A DNA stretch of 54,159 nucleotides, taken from Betaproteobacteria bacterium (GTDB lineage: Bacteria; Pseudomonadota; Gammaproteobacteria; Burkholderiales; Burkholderiaceae_C). A program made the translations under genes and the position numbers. Under the pieces are notes generated by a model, which was given only the letters and a program-made list of their open reading frames with translations, was not told the origin of the DNA and ran no database searches. This document shows positions 34,727 to 44,943 of the stretch, piece after piece (the first letter of the stretch is position 1; each line of letters starts with the position of its first letter). The DNA lies in assembly GCA_025356445.1 (NCBI GenBank), contig JANXSZ010000070.1, positions 1 through 54,159 on the forward strand, given 5' to 3'.

Positions 34727-35704
34727 TTGAAATTGAAAACTCTTGCTTTGTTGATGGCTACCGCTGGTTTGTCTGCCTTGTCCGTGTCGGTTCAAGCGCA
34801 AACCGTTATCAAGATCGGTTACGCCGTGGCGGCGACTTCGCACTATGGCGTGGGCAGCACCGCGTTTTGTGACGAAGTTGAAAAGGGCACGCAAGGTCGC
34901 TACAAGTGCCAGCAGTTTCCCAACAGTTCCCTGGGCGGTGAGCGAGAGATGATTGAGGCCGTGCAGCTGGGCACGCTGGACGTGGTGAACACCTCCACCG
35001 GCCCGGTGGGCAACTTTGTGCCCGAAGTCAAGATTGTGGACATCCCGTTCCTGTTTCGGGACTATGACCACGCTCGCAAGGTGATGGACGGCCCCATCGG
35101 CCAAGATATCCTGACCAAATTCCCGGCCAAAGGTCTGGTCGCGCTCTCGTGGGTTGAGAACGGTTTTCGCCACATGACGAACAGCAAACACCCCATCGTC
35201 AAGCCTGGTGACGCCGCGGGCCTGAAGATGCGCACCATGGAAAACAAAGTCCACATGGACGGCTACCGTGCATTCGGTATTTTGCCCACGCCCATGGCTT
35301 TCCCCGAGGTGTTTGGCGCGTTGCAGCAAGGCACCGTGGATGGCCAGGAAAACCCCATTCCCGTGATCTTGGCTTCCAAGTTTGCGCAGGTGCAAAAGTA
35401 CCTGTCGCTGACGGGCCATGTGTATTCGCCAGCCTTGCTCATCACCTCGCCACGCCTGATGAACAAGTTGACGGATGCCGACAAAAAGGTGTTCTACGAA
35501 GCGGCTAAAAAAGCCACCGTGGCCCAGCGCAAAAAGGTGAACGACGACGAGGCCACCGGCATTGCTCAGCTGGAAAAAGACGGCATGAGCGTCGTGACCA
35601 AAGTGGACGGCCAAGCCTTCCGCGATGCGCTCAAGCCTGTGTACGCGAGCTACGCCAAAGACTTTGGTGCTGAAAACATCAAAAAAATCCAGGACGTGAA
35701 GTAA
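34727..35704 (+). CDS. TRAP transporter periplasmic binding protein (DctP type)
   Basis: Periplasmic receptor of a sodium-driven TRAP transporter. The 325-residue protein has a signal peptide ending SVSVQAQ (about 25) and the DctP domain, with the conserved arginine in GLKMRTMENKVHMDGYRAFG that binds a substrate carboxylate, and the QGTVDGQENP motif. The start is TTG at 34727, fixed by AGGAG six bases upstream; no ATG fits. Membrane subunits follow. The likely substrate is threonate or erythronate. Confidence 0.93.
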   Translation: MKLKTLALLMATAGLSALSVSVQAQTVIKIGYAVAATSHYGVGSTAFCDEVEKGTQGRYKCQQFPNSSLGGEREMIEAVQLGTLDVVNTSTGPVGNFVPEVKIVDIPFLFRDYDHARKVMDGPIGQDILTKFPAKGLVALSWVENGFRHMTNSKHPIVKPGDAAGLKMRTMENKVHMDGYRAFGILPTPMAFPEVFGALQQGTVDGQENPIPVILASKFAQVQKYLSLTGHVYSPALLITSPRLMNKLTDADKKVFYEAAKKATVAQRKKVNDDEATGIAQLEKDGMSVVTKVDGQAFRDALKPVYASYAKDFGAENIKKIQDVK

Positions 35705-35784
35705 GCCTAGGCTGTACTTTGCAACCCTTTCAGCAGCCCGAAGTTCAACCTGCCATTGCCCATCACTACCTGTCACGACCTGCC

Positions 35785-36297
35785 ATGCAAGCCTTTGAAC
35801 ATTACTTTATGGCCGTCAACCGATGGCTGCTGATTGGGATTTTGGCGGTCATGTCCGTCATCATCTTTGCCAATGTGGGGTTGCGTTACCTCACCAATGA
35901 ATCCATCGTCTGGGCTGAAGAGGTGGCCCGCCACCTGATGATCTGGCTGACCTTCATCGGCTGCGGCCCGGTGCTGCGCTACGGCGGGCACATTGCGGTT
36001 GAAAACCTGCAAGACGCGCTGCCCAAGGTGGCGGCGCAAGTGGTGCGGGGGGTGATTGCGCTGCTGTTGCTGGGGTTCTTTGCGTTCTTTGTGTGGTTCG
36101 GTATCGAGTACATGGACCGCACGCAGTACCAGCAAACGCCCACCACGCAAATTTCCATGGCCTACATCTACGCCTCGTTGCCCGTGGGCGCAGCGATGGC
36201 TATCGTGCATTTGCTGCTGGTGATGCGCAGCTACGTGGTAGACCGCACGTTCGCGTCGGATGCCCATTTTGATGCCACCGCGAGTGCTTCCCTATGA
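35785..36297 (+). CDS. TRAP transporter small membrane subunit (DctQ type)
   Basis: Four-helix inner-membrane subunit, 170 residues from the ATG at 35785, with the family motif VWAEEVARHLMIWLTFIGCGPVLRYGGHIAVE. A TTG at 35719 could extend it by 22 polar residues. Its stop overlaps the start of the large subunit (ATGA), the usual arrangement. Confidence 0.93.
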   Translation: MQAFEHYFMAVNRWLLIGILAVMSVIIFANVGLRYLTNESIVWAEEVARHLMIWLTFIGCGPVLRYGGHIAVENLQDALPKVAAQVVRGVIALLLLGFFAFFVWFGIEYMDRTQYQQTPTTQISMAYIYASLPVGAAMAIVHLLLVMRSYVVDRTFASDAHFDATASASL

Positions 36298-37586
36298 GCG
36301 CAAGTGCCATGCTCCTGATTTCGGCCTGTATTTACCTGGCCATAGGTGTCCCGGTGGCGTTTGCGCTGGGCTTGTCCACCATCACCGCGCTGCTGGTGTC
36401 GGGCAACTTCCCCATGCTGGTGCTGCTGAAGGAAACCTTCACTGGCATTGACAGCTTCCCGCTGATGGCGGTGCCGTTTTTCATCTTGGCGGCTGAGCTG
36501 ATGAGTGGTGGCTCGCTGACCGAGGTGCTGCTGAAATTTGCCGGCCAGTTCGTCGGCCACAAGCGCGGCGGTTTGGGCTACACCAACGTGGTGGCGCTGA
36601 CGTTCTTTTCCGGCATCTCCGGCTCCGCCTTGGCAGACGCCGCTGGCCCCGGCGCGATGATGATCCGCATGATGGACAAGGCCGGCTACGGCAGGCCTTA
36701 CGCGGCGGCGCTCACCGCGTCTACCGCCATCGTCGGGCCCATCATTCCGCCGTCCATCATCATGATCATTTATGCACTGGCCGACGACAACGTATCGGTG
36801 GGTGCGCTCTTCGTGGCCGGACTGATTCCGGGCTTGCTGATCGCTGTGGCGATGTGCGGTGTGAACTGGTACGTGTCCAAGCAGCGCAACTACAAGGGCG
36901 ATGGCCAAATGCCCACATGGCCCGAGATTGCGCGCACCACTTGGCGCGCGCTGCCAGCGGTGTTGCTGCCCGTGCTGATTTTGGGTGGGATGCGTGCAGG
37001 GTGGTTCACGCCCACGGAGGCTTCGGTGGTGGCTGTGTTCTACGCGCTGCTGTGTGGCAAATACGTTTACGGCACGCTGGAATGGAAGGCTGTCCCCGAC
37101 ATCCTCTCGCGCTCGGCTTTGCTGACGGCCTCGGTGCTCATCATCATCGGCATGTCTGCGTCGTTTGCCTGGGTGCTGACGATTGAGAATGTGCCGCAAA
37201 ACGTGGCCAACTGGATCGTTTCCATGCACTTGAATGCCTGGACGTTCCTGATCGTCATCAACGTGTTTTTGCTGCTGTTCGGCATCTTCATTGAGCCGTT
37301 GCCCGGCGTGATGGTGCTGGTGCCCATCCTTGCCCCTGTGGCTGCCAAGCTGGGGGTGGACCCGATTCACTTTGCGATGGTGGTTATCTACAACCTCACG
37401 CTGGGGATGATCACGCCACCGGTGGGCGGGCTGCTGTTCGTCACGTCCAACGTGTCCAAGGTGCCACTGACCGAATTGACGCGCGAACTCGTGCCCTTCC
37501 TGTGGGCGCATGGCGCGGTGTTGGTGCTGCTGACGTTCATGCCCGCCTTGAGCAACTGGTTGCCCCATGTGATGGGCTTCAAGTAA
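36294..37586 (+). CDS. TRAP transporter large membrane subunit (DctM type)
   Basis: Polytopic permease of 430 residues, about twelve helices, with DctM motifs PFFILAAELMSGGSLTEVLL, FSGISGSALADAAGPGAMMI and IIPPSIIMIIYA. Imports the acid sugar with sodium, together with the binding protein and DctQ. It is 53 bases upstream of otnK, so transport and phosphorylation are probably co-expressed. Confidence 0.95.
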   Translation: MSASAMLLISACIYLAIGVPVAFALGLSTITALLVSGNFPMLVLLKETFTGIDSFPLMAVPFFILAAELMSGGSLTEVLLKFAGQFVGHKRGGLGYTNVVALTFFSGISGSALADAAGPGAMMIRMMDKAGYGRPYAAALTASTAIVGPIIPPSIIMIIYALADDNVSVGALFVAGLIPGLLIAVAMCGVNWYVSKQRNYKGDGQMPTWPEIARTTWRALPAVLLPVLILGGMRAGWFTPTEASVVAVFYALLCGKYVYGTLEWKAVPDILSRSALLTASVLIIIGMSASFAWVLTIENVPQNVANWIVSMHLNAWTFLIVINVFLLLFGIFIEPLPGVMVLVPILAPVAAKLGVDPIHFAMVVIYNLTLGMITPPVGGLLFVTSNVSKVPLTELTRELVPFLWAHGAVLVLLTFMPALSNWLPHVMGFK

Positions 37587-37638
37587 AAAGTAAGCCGCAC
37601 CAACATCAAGCGACATCAAGCGAAAGAGGGAATTCAAC

Positions 37639-38910
37639 GTGCTCAAACTGGGTTGTATTGCGGACGATTTCACCGGGGCCACCGACCTCGCCAACAATTT
37701 GGTGCGTGCAGGGATGCGGGTGGTGCAGACCATCGGCGTACCCACCGCGCCGTGGGCCGCACCACTGGGCGGGGAGGTTGATGCCGTGGTGGTGGCGCTC
37801 AAATCCCGCACCATTGCGCCTGTCGATGCGGTGCGCCAGTCACTGGAGGCCGCTGCTTGGCTCAAAGCCGCTGGAGCCACGCAGATTTACTTCAAATACT
37901 GCTCCACCTTTGACAGTACCGCACAGGGCAATATCGGCCCGGTGACGGAAGCCTTGATGGAGGCGTTGCACACAGATTTCACCATCGCCACCCCAGCTTT
38001 TCCCGACAACAACCGCACCGTGTTCAAGGGCTACCTGTTCGCAGGCGATGGCCTGCTGAACGAAAGCGGTATGCAGAACCACCCGCTCACGCCCATGGTG
38101 GACGCCAACCTCGTGCGCGTGCTGCAAGCGCAGTGTGGCCGCATGGTCGGCTTGATCGACTACCGCACGGTGGCCCTTGGCCCCGAGGCCATCACCGAAC
38201 GCATCACGCAGCTGAAGGCGCAAGGCGTGGGCATTGCCATCGTGGACGCGATTGCCAACGATGACCTGATGCGCCTCGGCCCTGCGCTCAAAGCCCTGCC
38301 TTTGGTGACAGCGGGCTCCGGCGTGGCCATCGGTCTGCCGCAGAATTTTGGCATGGCACCGACACCTCAATCCAGCCAACTGCCCGCTGCACGCGGCTGG
38401 CAGGCCGTGGTGTCGGGTAGCTGTTCGCTGGCGACCAACCGGCAGGTGCAGGCCTTTATCGACACGAAACGCCCCGCATGGGTGCTTGATCCTTTGCAAC
38501 TTGCCGCTGGCGTGGATGTGGTGGCTGAGGTGTTGGCCTGGGCTATGCCGCTGTTGCCCCAAGGGCCGGTACTGGTGTACGCCACCGCCGATGCTGCGTC
38601 CGTCAAGGCTGTGCAAGCACAACTGGGCGTGGAAGAAGCCGGTGCGCTGGTCGAGCGCACCTTGGCGGGCATCGCACGGGGTTTGGTGGCCGCAGGTGTG
38701 GGGCAATTGGTCGTGGCTGGCGGTGAAACATCAGGTGCGTGCGTGCAGGCGCTGGGCATCACCCATATGCAAATTGGCCCGCAAATCGACCCCGGCGTGC
38801 CGTGGTGCCATGCGCACAGCGAGGCCGCAGGGCAAGGCATCCACCTGACGCTCAAATCGGGCAACTTTGGGGGCGATGACTTCTTCACCAAAGCGTTCAC
38901 GCACGCTTAA
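37639..38910 (+). CDS. otnK: 3-oxo-tetronate kinase
   Basis: DUF1537 (SBD_N/NBD_C) family kinase that phosphorylates 3-oxo-tetronate at position 4. The 423 residues show the N-terminal substrate motif CIADDFTGATDLANNLV, FKYCSTFDST and PAFPDNNRTVFKGYLF, and the C-terminal ATP-binding glycine loop VVAGGETSGACVQALG. The start is a GTG at 37639 with GAGGGA eight bases before it. The context (LtnD, OtnC, OtnI) points to OtnK rather than DtnK. Confidence 0.93.
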   Translation: MLKLGCIADDFTGATDLANNLVRAGMRVVQTIGVPTAPWAAPLGGEVDAVVVALKSRTIAPVDAVRQSLEAAAWLKAAGATQIYFKYCSTFDSTAQGNIGPVTEALMEALHTDFTIATPAFPDNNRTVFKGYLFAGDGLLNESGMQNHPLTPMVDANLVRVLQAQCGRMVGLIDYRTVALGPEAITERITQLKAQGVGIAIVDAIANDDLMRLGPALKALPLVTAGSGVAIGLPQNFGMAPTPQSSQLPAARGWQAVVSGSCSLATNRQVQAFIDTKRPAWVLDPLQLAAGVDVVAEVLAWAMPLLPQGPVLVYATADAASVKAVQAQLGVEEAGALVERTLAGIARGLVAAGVGQLVVAGGETSGACVQALGITHMQIGPQIDPGVPWCHAHSEAAGQGIHLTLKSGNFGGDDFFTKAFTHA

Positions 38911-38939
38911 GTTAACAAAACGAACACACGGCCAACGCC

Positions 38940-39662
38940 ATGACGGAATCCCAAGCCCGCGACGACATTTGCCGCACCGGCCAAAGCCTGTTCGAGCGCG
39001 GCTACGTCCACGCCACCGCAGGCAACATCAGCGTGCGTTTGGACGACGCGCAAGGTGGTGGTTTCCTCATCACACCGACCGATGCTTGTTTGGGCTTTTT
39101 GGACCCTGCCCGCTTGGCCCGAATGGACGCAAAGTTGAACCCCATCAGCGGTGACAAGGCAAGCAAAACCATAGCACTCCATGCCCATGTGTACAGCGCA
39201 GCAAGGCAGTTTGACCCCAAAACCTGCTGTGTCATCCATACCCACAGCACCCATTGCGTGCAACTGAGCATGCAATTGAGCCTGCAAGCCGAATCGCCTG
39301 CCAGCACGTTTGATGACGGTGTTGAACTGCTGCCCGCCCTTACCCCCTACTTTGTCATGAAGGTAGGCCATGTCCCGCTGATTCCCTACCACCGCCCTGG
39401 TGCGCCACAAGCTGCCGAGGCCGTCGCCCAGGCCATCACCCGCTACGGCGAGCGCGGCACCCCGCTGCGGGCCGTGATGCTGGCACGCCTGGGCCCCAAC
39501 GTCTGGCACGACAGCCCTGCTGCGGCGATGGCCACCCTGGAAGAGCTGGAAGAAACCGCCCAACTGGCGTGCCAACTTCGCGCGTCTGGCACAGCTTTTC
39601 CCGAGCCGTTAGCGCCTGAGCACCTTCAAGAGCTGCGGGCTACCTTTGGCGCACGCTGGTAA
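38940..39662 (+). CDS. otnC: 3-oxo-tetronate 4-phosphate decarboxylase (class II aldolase fold)
   Basis: Zinc enzyme of the class II aldolase/adducin family, predicted to convert 3-oxo-tetronate 4-phosphate to dihydroxyacetone phosphate and CO2. The 240 residues have ATAGNISVRL (phosphate loop), a zinc-ligand cluster HTHSTHC around residue 100, and a third histidine in YHRPGAPQ or the following region. It is 29 bases after otnK. Length and order match the known OtnC group. Confidence 0.92.
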   Translation: MTESQARDDICRTGQSLFERGYVHATAGNISVRLDDAQGGGFLITPTDACLGFLDPARLARMDAKLNPISGDKASKTIALHAHVYSAARQFDPKTCCVIHTHSTHCVQLSMQLSLQAESPASTFDDGVELLPALTPYFVMKVGHVPLIPYHRPGAPQAAEAVAQAITRYGERGTPLRAVMLARLGPNVWHDSPAAAMATLEELEETAQLACQLRASGTAFPEPLAPEHLQELRATFGARW

Positions 39663-39737
39663 GGTCTGCGCGAACCCGTCCTGACCCCGTGGCATCCAAC
39701 CGCACGGCTTACCCTCCCTTTTTGAGCCAACACCACC

Positions 39738-40583
39738 ATGCCTAAATTCGCCGCCAACCTGTCGATGATGTACACCGACTTGCCCTTCCTGGACCGTTTT
39801 GAAGCCGCTGCCCAAGACGGTTTCAAAGCCGTGGAATACCTGTTCCCCTACGCCTTCACCAAGGAAGAACTGGCGGCCCGTCTTCAGGCCCACGGCTTGC
39901 AACAGGTGCTGTTCAATGCCCCTCCCGGTGGCACCGATGCAGCGTCCATCGCCCATGCCTGGGAGGTCACAGGCCGCCGTGGCACCGCCTGCTTGCCTGG
40001 CCTGGAAGCCGAATTCCGCGCGGGTGTCACCCTGGCCCTGGACTACGCCCAAGCCCTGCACTGCCCCCGCATCCACCTGATGGCAGGCCTGATTCCTGAT
40101 GGCTTAGACCGCGAAGCTGTGCAGCCCACCTACATCGCCAACTTGCGCTGGGCCGCAGCACAGGCGGCCATTCAGGGCCTGGACGTGTTGATAGAGCCCA
40201 TCAACACCCGCGACATTCCCCGCTTCTTCCTGAACCGCCAAGACCATGCGCACGAAATCATCGAGAGGGTGGGTGCCCCCAACTTGAAGGTGCAGATGGA
40301 CCTGTACCACTGCCAAATCGTAGAAGGCGATGTGGCCATGAAAATCCGCCAGTACCTGCCTACGGGCCGCGTCGGGCATTTCCAGATTGCGGGTGTGCCT
40401 GAGCGCCACGAACCGGATGTGGGCGAGGTGAACTACCCGTACCTGTTCCAAGTCATTGACGAGGTGGCGAAAGAAACCGGTTGGGACGGCTGGGTGGGCT
40501 GCGAATACCGGCCACGGCTGGGGGCGCAGACGGGGGGGACTACGGCGGGGTTGGGGTGGCTACACGCATCACTGCGGTGTTGA
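39738..40583 (+). CDS. otnI: 2-oxo-tetronate isomerase (hydroxypyruvate isomerase family)
   Basis: TIM-barrel sugar isomerase predicted to convert 2-oxo-tetronate to 3-oxo-tetronate. The 281 residues begin [20 protein letters not shown] and carry the metal ligands in [47 protein letters not shown] and GCEYRP, all typical of the Hyi/OtnI family. It is last in the run and faces the LysR gene, with 37 bases between their stops. The C-terminal tail after YRP is glycine-rich and slightly unusual. Confidence 0.93.
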   Translation: MPKFAANLSMMYTDLPFLDRFEAAAQDGFKAVEYLFPYAFTKEELAARLQAHGLQQVLFNAPPGGTDAASIAHAWEVTGRRGTACLPGLEAEFRAGVTLALDYAQALHCPRIHLMAGLIPDGLDREAVQPTYIANLRWAAAQAAIQGLDVLIEPINTRDIPRFFLNRQDHAHEIIERVGAPNLKVQMDLYHCQIVEGDVAMKIRQYLPTGRVGHFQIAGVPERHEPDVGEVNYPYLFQVIDEVAKETGWDGWVGCEYRPRLGAQTGGTTAGLGWLHASLRC

Positions 40584-40620
40584 TGGCCGCTGTTGCCGCG
40601 GGTGTTTACCGTCGCGTTCC

Positions 40621-41592
40621 TCATCCCCCATGCAACAACCCCATAAACCGCTCCGTCACTGCATTCACTGGCCTGTCTCGGTGTACCAGACTGCCCCACG
40701 CCGTTAGTGTCTGCGTGATGGGGTAGCGCAGGATGCGCAACAGCCCATGGGCTTCATAGCGGCTGGCGATGGACTGGGGGATCACGGCGATCATTTCGCT
40801 GCGGGCGATCAGGTTGGTGGTGGTGAGGATGGAGGCGGTTTCTATCAGCCCGAGGGGCAGGGCGGCGTGGTGGCTGCGGAATTCTTGCTCCATCACCTCG
40901 CGCATGGGGCTGCCGGGGGGCTGCAATATCCAGGGGTAGGCCAACAGGGCTTCAAAGTCTAGCGCCCGGCCTTTACGCTTATTTAACGGCTGCGCTAAAG
41001 GGTGTTCACAGGCCACCACCACGGACAAGGCTTCTTCCCCAATAGGGCGGAAAATGCAGTCTTGGTTTTTGGGGTTTTCTGGGTTGCTGGTGTCGGCCAC
41101 ACGGCCAATCACCACGTCCAGGCTGCCGTCGCGCAGTTGCTCAATCAGGCGGTCGCTGGTGCCGACAAAAATTTCCACAGACAGCAGCGGGTAGTCTTTT
41201 TTCAACCCAATCAGCGCATCGCTCAGGGTGGTGGGCGCAGCCGCCATGATGCTGCCCACAAACAGCTTGCCCGCACTGCCAAGGCGCAGTTCGTGCAGTT
41301 CACGTCCCAGCGCCGACATGCTGCCACGCAAGCCACGAAACGTGTTCATCACCGCTTGCCCCGCCGGGTTCAGCCGCAGGCCGCGTCCTACGCGGTCAAA
41401 CAGGGTTTGGCCCAGCGCACTTTCCAGTTCGTGCAGCATTTTGGTGGCGGCCGGTTGGGACATGCCAAGTTCCAATGCAGCCGCGCGCAAGGTACCGTGC
41501 TCGTCAATGGCCAGCAGCAAAGCGACTTGGCGCATCCTTAAACGGTTGAGCAGCTGCGGGGTGGTGCTAGGGTTTACGTGGGTAAAAGCCAT
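40621..41592 (-). CDS. LysR-family transcriptional regulator
   Basis: Regulator of 323 residues with an N-terminal helix-turn-helix (GTLRAAALELGMSQPAATKMLHELESALG) and a C-terminal substrate-binding domain (KLFVGSIMAAAPTTLSDALIGL onward). It resembles the GbpR/CbbR-like group that controls sugar-acid genes. It is divergent from a Bug-type binding-protein gene, so it probably activates the second sugar-acid operon (41704 onward). Confidence 0.93.
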   Translation of the reverse strand: MAFTHVNPSTTPQLLNRLRMRQVALLLAIDEHGTLRAAALELGMSQPAATKMLHELESALGQTLFDRVGRGLRLNPAGQAVMNTFRGLRGSMSALGRELHELRLGSAGKLFVGSIMAAAPTTLSDALIGLKKDYPLLSVEIFVGTSDRLIEQLRDGSLDVVIGRVADTSNPENPKNQDCIFRPIGEEALSVVVACEHPLAQPLNKRKGRALDFEALLAYPWILQPPGSPMREVMEQEFRSHHAALPLGLIETASILTTTNLIARSEMIAVIPQSIASRYEAHGLLRILRYPITQTLTAWGSLVHRDRPVNAVTERFMGLLHGG

Positions 41593-41611
41593 AAAAAATG
41601 ATAACCCTGTG

Positions 41612-41651
41612 GAATCAATGTATCAAATACTTTCAGTTTACGTGAATCAAT
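41612..41651. promoter_or_regulatory. Direct repeats between the LysR gene and its target
   Basis: GAATCAAT occurs at 41612-41619 and 41644-41651, 32 bases apart (about three helix turns) in the divergent promoter region. This spacing would place two regulator contacts on one DNA face. Regulator identity is inferred. Confidence 0.4.
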
Positions 41652-41703
41652 AGTCTGCCTACCATGCGGGCACACAACAAGCACTGCGGTGCATGGAGAC
41701 ACG

Positions 41704-42672
41704 ATGAACAGACGGCTTGCGGCATCTTTGACAACACTCATAGCCTGTGCCTTGTGGTGCTCTGTGGGCTTCGCGCAAGAGTGGCCCATCAAACCCGTCA
41801 AAATTTTGGTGGGTTCTGCGCCCGGTGGCGGCACCGATGCCATGGCCCGTGCGGTGGCTGACCGTCTGGGGCCGTTGCTCAAGCAGCCTGTGGTGGTGGA
41901 GAACAAGCCAGGGGCCTCGAACACGCTGGCCGCTGACGCCACCGCCAAATCCACGGACGGCCATACGTTGTTGATGGGGGTATCGACCGCCAGCGCCATT
42001 GCCCCGCACCTGCTGAAACTGGGCTATGACAGTAACAAGGATCTCATACCCATCGCTTTCGTCGGCTCTGTGCCTAATGTGCTGGTGGTGTCCAACACGT
42101 TGGACGCGCGCGACGTGGCGGGCTTGGTCAAACTGGCCAAAAGCAAACCCGGCCAATTGAACTATGCCACCAGTGGTGCAGGCAGCACACAGCACATTGC
42201 AGCAGAGTTGTTCAAAGAGGCCACCGGAGTGTTCATCACCCACATTCCCTACCGGGGCAGTGGCCCGGCGATCGTGGATTTGATTGGCGGACAGGTGCAA
42301 ATGAGCTTTGACACCCTGCCCTCGGTACTGGGTCACATCAAGGGCGGCAAGATGAAAGCCTTGGCGGTGGCCGATGCAAAGCGCAACCCGCAGTTGCCTC
42401 AGGTGCCCACACTGGCCGAAGCCGGTATTAAAGGCGTGGAGATGAGTGCGTGGTACGGCCTCTACATGCCCTCGGGCACACCCAAAGCCGTGCAAGAACG
42501 CGTGCTGACCGAGGTGAACAAGGTGCTCGCCATGCCCGAAACCGTCAGTCGCCTGGACGGCATTGGCGCGGCCATTACGCCGATGACGCAGGCTCAATTT
42601 GTGGATTTTCACAAGGCCGAGTACCAGCGCTTTGGCGACCTGATCAAACGCAAAAACATCAAGCTCGATTGA
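41704..42672 (+). CDS. Bug-type periplasmic binding protein (TctC family)
   Basis: Extracytoplasmic receptor of the tripartite tricarboxylate transporter group, 322 residues. A signal peptide ends near GFAQ; the mature protein has WPIKPVKILVGSAPGGGTDAMARAVAD, GASNTLAADATAKSTDG and the Bug motif IAAELFKEATGVFITHIPYRGSGPA. The TctA and TctB membrane partners are not in the window, as is common for Bug proteins. GGAGACACG precedes the ATG at 41704. The substrate is probably a sugar acid or phosphorylatable acid, from context. Confidence 0.92.
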   Translation: MNRRLAASLTTLIACALWCSVGFAQEWPIKPVKILVGSAPGGGTDAMARAVADRLGPLLKQPVVVENKPGASNTLAADATAKSTDGHTLLMGVSTASAIAPHLLKLGYDSNKDLIPIAFVGSVPNVLVVSNTLDARDVAGLVKLAKSKPGQLNYATSGAGSTQHIAAELFKEATGVFITHIPYRGSGPAIVDLIGGQVQMSFDTLPSVLGHIKGGKMKALAVADAKRNPQLPQVPTLAEAGIKGVEMSAWYGLYMPSGTPKAVQERVLTEVNKVLAMPETVSRLDGIGAAITPMTQAQFVDFHKAEYQRFGDLIKRKNIKLD

Positions 42673-42687
42673 ACCGGAATCAACCTT

Positions 42688-43737
42688 ATGACAGAAACCT
42701 CTCAACCCGTTATTGCCCTGACCCTGGGTGACCCCGCAGGCATTGGCCCTGAGCTGATTGCCCGTCTGTTGGGCCAAACCGATGCCGCTCAGCACGCCAA
42801 CATCGTGCTGGTGGGTGACCCATGGCTGTGGGCCGAAGGACAAAAAATAGCAGGCATGCAGGTGGCGACCGCACCCGTTCGCAGCTTTGCCGAGGTGCGT
42901 GTGCGTGCCCAAAACGGCATGAACAGCGACATGGGCGCGGGCACCGTCGCCTGGCTGGGCATGGACACCGTCGCCGCCAGCCAGGTGCAGCGCGGCCAGG
43001 CACAAGCGCCCGGCGGGGCCTCCGTCTTGCAGGTGCTGAATGCCTGCATGGATGCCGCCAAGCTGCGCGAGGTTGATGCGATTTGCTTTGCCCCGCTGAA
43101 CAAGTTCGCCATGAAGCTAGGTGGCCTGAAGCATGAGGACGAGTTGCATCACTTTGCCAAATACCTGGGTGTGGACAGCTACTTTTGTGAGTTCAACACG
43201 CTGGGGGACTTGTGGACTTCGCGCGTGTCGTCTCACATTCCCTTGAAGGATGCCGCCAGCTATTTGAGCCGCGACCGTATCAAGGAGGCCACGCGCCTGA
43301 TTTACCGTTCGCTGCAGGCCGCCGGTGTGGCACAACCCAAGGTGGCGGTAGCGGCGTTCAACCCGCACGGCGGCGATGGCGGCACCTGTGGGCGTGAGGA
43401 GCTGGAGATCATCGAGCCGGCAGTACGCGAACTGGCCGCTGAGGGCTTTCCGGTAGGTGGGCCGTTTCCAGCGGACACCATTTTTCTCAAGGCGCGGGAC
43501 GGTGAATACCAAGCCATCGTCACGATGTACCACGACCAGGGCCAGATTGCCATCAAGCTGATGGGCTTCAGCCAAGGCGTCACCGTGCAAGGTGGCCTGC
43601 CTGTGCCCATCACCACGCCCGCCCATGGCACGGCGTATGACATTGCAGGGCAGGGCAAAGCCGACGTTAACGCCACCTACAACGCTTTCCGTATTGCCTG
43701 CCGCATGGGCCAAGCCATTGTTCAATCCAACACATAA
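42688..43737 (+). CDS. pdxA2: PdxA2-like 4-phosphate dehydrogenase
   Basis: PdxA-family NAD-dependent oxidative decarboxylase, 349 residues. It has the family's [16 protein letters not shown] start, [14 protein letters not shown], the metal-binding [16 protein letters not shown] and [12 protein letters not shown], and [18 protein letters not shown] near the end. True PdxA makes pyridoxine precursors. Copies in sugar-acid operons, as here, act on D-threonate 4-phosphate or D-erythronate 4-phosphate (PdxA2). No DtnK partner is nearby except the DUF1537 kinase at 37639. The end is 28 bases before the next start. Confidence 0.88.
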   Translation: MTETSQPVIALTLGDPAGIGPELIARLLGQTDAAQHANIVLVGDPWLWAEGQKIAGMQVATAPVRSFAEVRVRAQNGMNSDMGAGTVAWLGMDTVAASQVQRGQAQAPGGASVLQVLNACMDAAKLREVDAICFAPLNKFAMKLGGLKHEDELHHFAKYLGVDSYFCEFNTLGDLWTSRVSSHIPLKDAASYLSRDRIKEATRLIYRSLQAAGVAQPKVAVAAFNPHGGDGGTCGREELEIIEPAVRELAAEGFPVGGPFPADTIFLKARDGEYQAIVTMYHDQGQIAIKLMGFSQGVTVQGGLPVPITTPAHGTAYDIAGQGKADVNATYNAFRIACRMGQAIVQSNT

Positions 43738-43765
43738 CCTCTATAGCTCTGAAGGAATCTGTTCC

Positions 43766-44938
43766 ATGAAAATCAAATCTGTCCGCGCCCGCGTCTTTGA
43801 GTGGAAGGGTAAAACCGTGCCCCCGCAAGGCAACTTCTGCTCCAACGCCATGGACCTGGTTTATTCCAAGACCGAGAGCATGAGCACCTTCCGCTTCCAC
43901 TCGTGGACGGTGGTGGAGATCGAAACCGACAGCGGCATCATCGGCCTGGGCAACGTGGCCCTGGCCCCCAAGATCGCCAAGGCCATCATCGACGAGTACC
44001 TGGCCCCGCTGGTCATCGGCCAGGACCCCTGGGACTACGAATACCTGTGGCAGCGCATGTACCGCGCCACCCACGCCTGGGGCCGCAAGGGCGTGACCAT
44101 GGGCGCGATTTCGGCCATCGACCTGGCCATCTGGGACATCCTGGGCAAGTCGGTCAACAAGCCCGTTTTCAAGCTGCTCGGTGGCCGCACCAAGGAGAAG
44201 ATTCCCTGCTACTACAGCAAGCTCTACCGCACGGATCTGGCGGAGATGCAAAAGGAAGCCCAGACCTTCAAGGACCAGGGGTTCACTGCCTTCAAGATGC
44301 GCTTTGGCTACGGCCCAGCGCACCTGCAACACGGCGTGGCCGAGAACCTGAAATCGGTGGCCGCCATCCGCGAAGTCATCGGCTGTGACAACGACCTGAT
44401 GCTCGAGTGCTACATGGGCTGGAACCTGGAATACGCCAAGCGCATGCTGCCCAAGCTGGCCAAGTTTGAACCGCGCTGGCTGGAAGAGCCGGTGATTGCC
44501 GACGACATCGACGGCTACGCCGAACTCAATGCCATGAACATCATCCCCATCAGCGGTGGCGAGCACGAATTCAGCCTCTACGGCTTCAAGCAGTTGCTGG
44601 ACAAAAAGGCCGTGAGCGTGGTGCAGTACGACACGAATCGCGTGGGCGGCATCACCGCCGCGCACAAGATCAACGCGCTGTGCGAGGCCTACAGCGTGCC
44701 GGTCATTCCGCACGCCGGCCAAATGCACAACTACCACCTGACCATGAGCACCATCGCCAGCCCCATGAGCGAATACTTCCCGATGTTCGACGTGGAAGTG
44801 GGCAACGAGCTGTTTTATTACATCTTCAAGGGCGAGCCGGTAGCAGAGAACGGTTTTGTGCAGCTCGACGACAACACGCCGGGCCTGGGCCTGACGCTGA
44901 ACACCGAGTTCCTCGACCAGTTCGTGATCACCGGGTAA
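43766..44938 (+). CDS. Enolase-superfamily sugar-acid dehydratase (rhamnonate dehydratase-like)
   Basis: Mandelate racemase/muconate lactonising enzyme type dehydratase, 390 residues from the ATG at 43766 with AAGGA upstream. The barrel has the K-x-R motif ([11 protein letters not shown]), metal ligands [19 protein letters not shown] and ISGGEHEFS, and the catalytic His in [12 protein letters not shown]. The C-terminal [19 protein letters not shown] segment resembles rhamnonate dehydratases. The next gene is a DapA-family lyase, which would act on a 2-keto-3-deoxy acid. The substrate is not determinable here. Codon use shifts to more CTG and GCC from this gene on. Confidence 0.88.
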   Translation: MKIKSVRARVFEWKGKTVPPQGNFCSNAMDLVYSKTESMSTFRFHSWTVVEIETDSGIIGLGNVALAPKIAKAIIDEYLAPLVIGQDPWDYEYLWQRMYRATHAWGRKGVTMGAISAIDLAIWDILGKSVNKPVFKLLGGRTKEKIPCYYSKLYRTDLAEMQKEAQTFKDQGFTAFKMRFGYGPAHLQHGVAENLKSVAAIREVIGCDNDLMLECYMGWNLEYAKRMLPKLAKFEPRWLEEPVIADDIDGYAELNAMNIIPISGGEHEFSLYGFKQLLDKKAVSVVQYDTNRVGGITAAHKINALCEAYSVPVIPHAGQMHNYHLTMSTIASPMSEYFPMFDVEVGNELFYYIFKGEPVAENGFVQLDDNTPGLGLTLNTEFLDQFVITG

Positions 44939-44943
44939 GTGCA

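Noticed and set aside
39168-39210. Repeat-like AAACCATAGCACTCCATGCCCAT in otnC
   Set aside because: The encoded residues are part of a conserved segment of the class II aldolase family, and only a short stretch resembles the repeat, so chance similarity is more likely.
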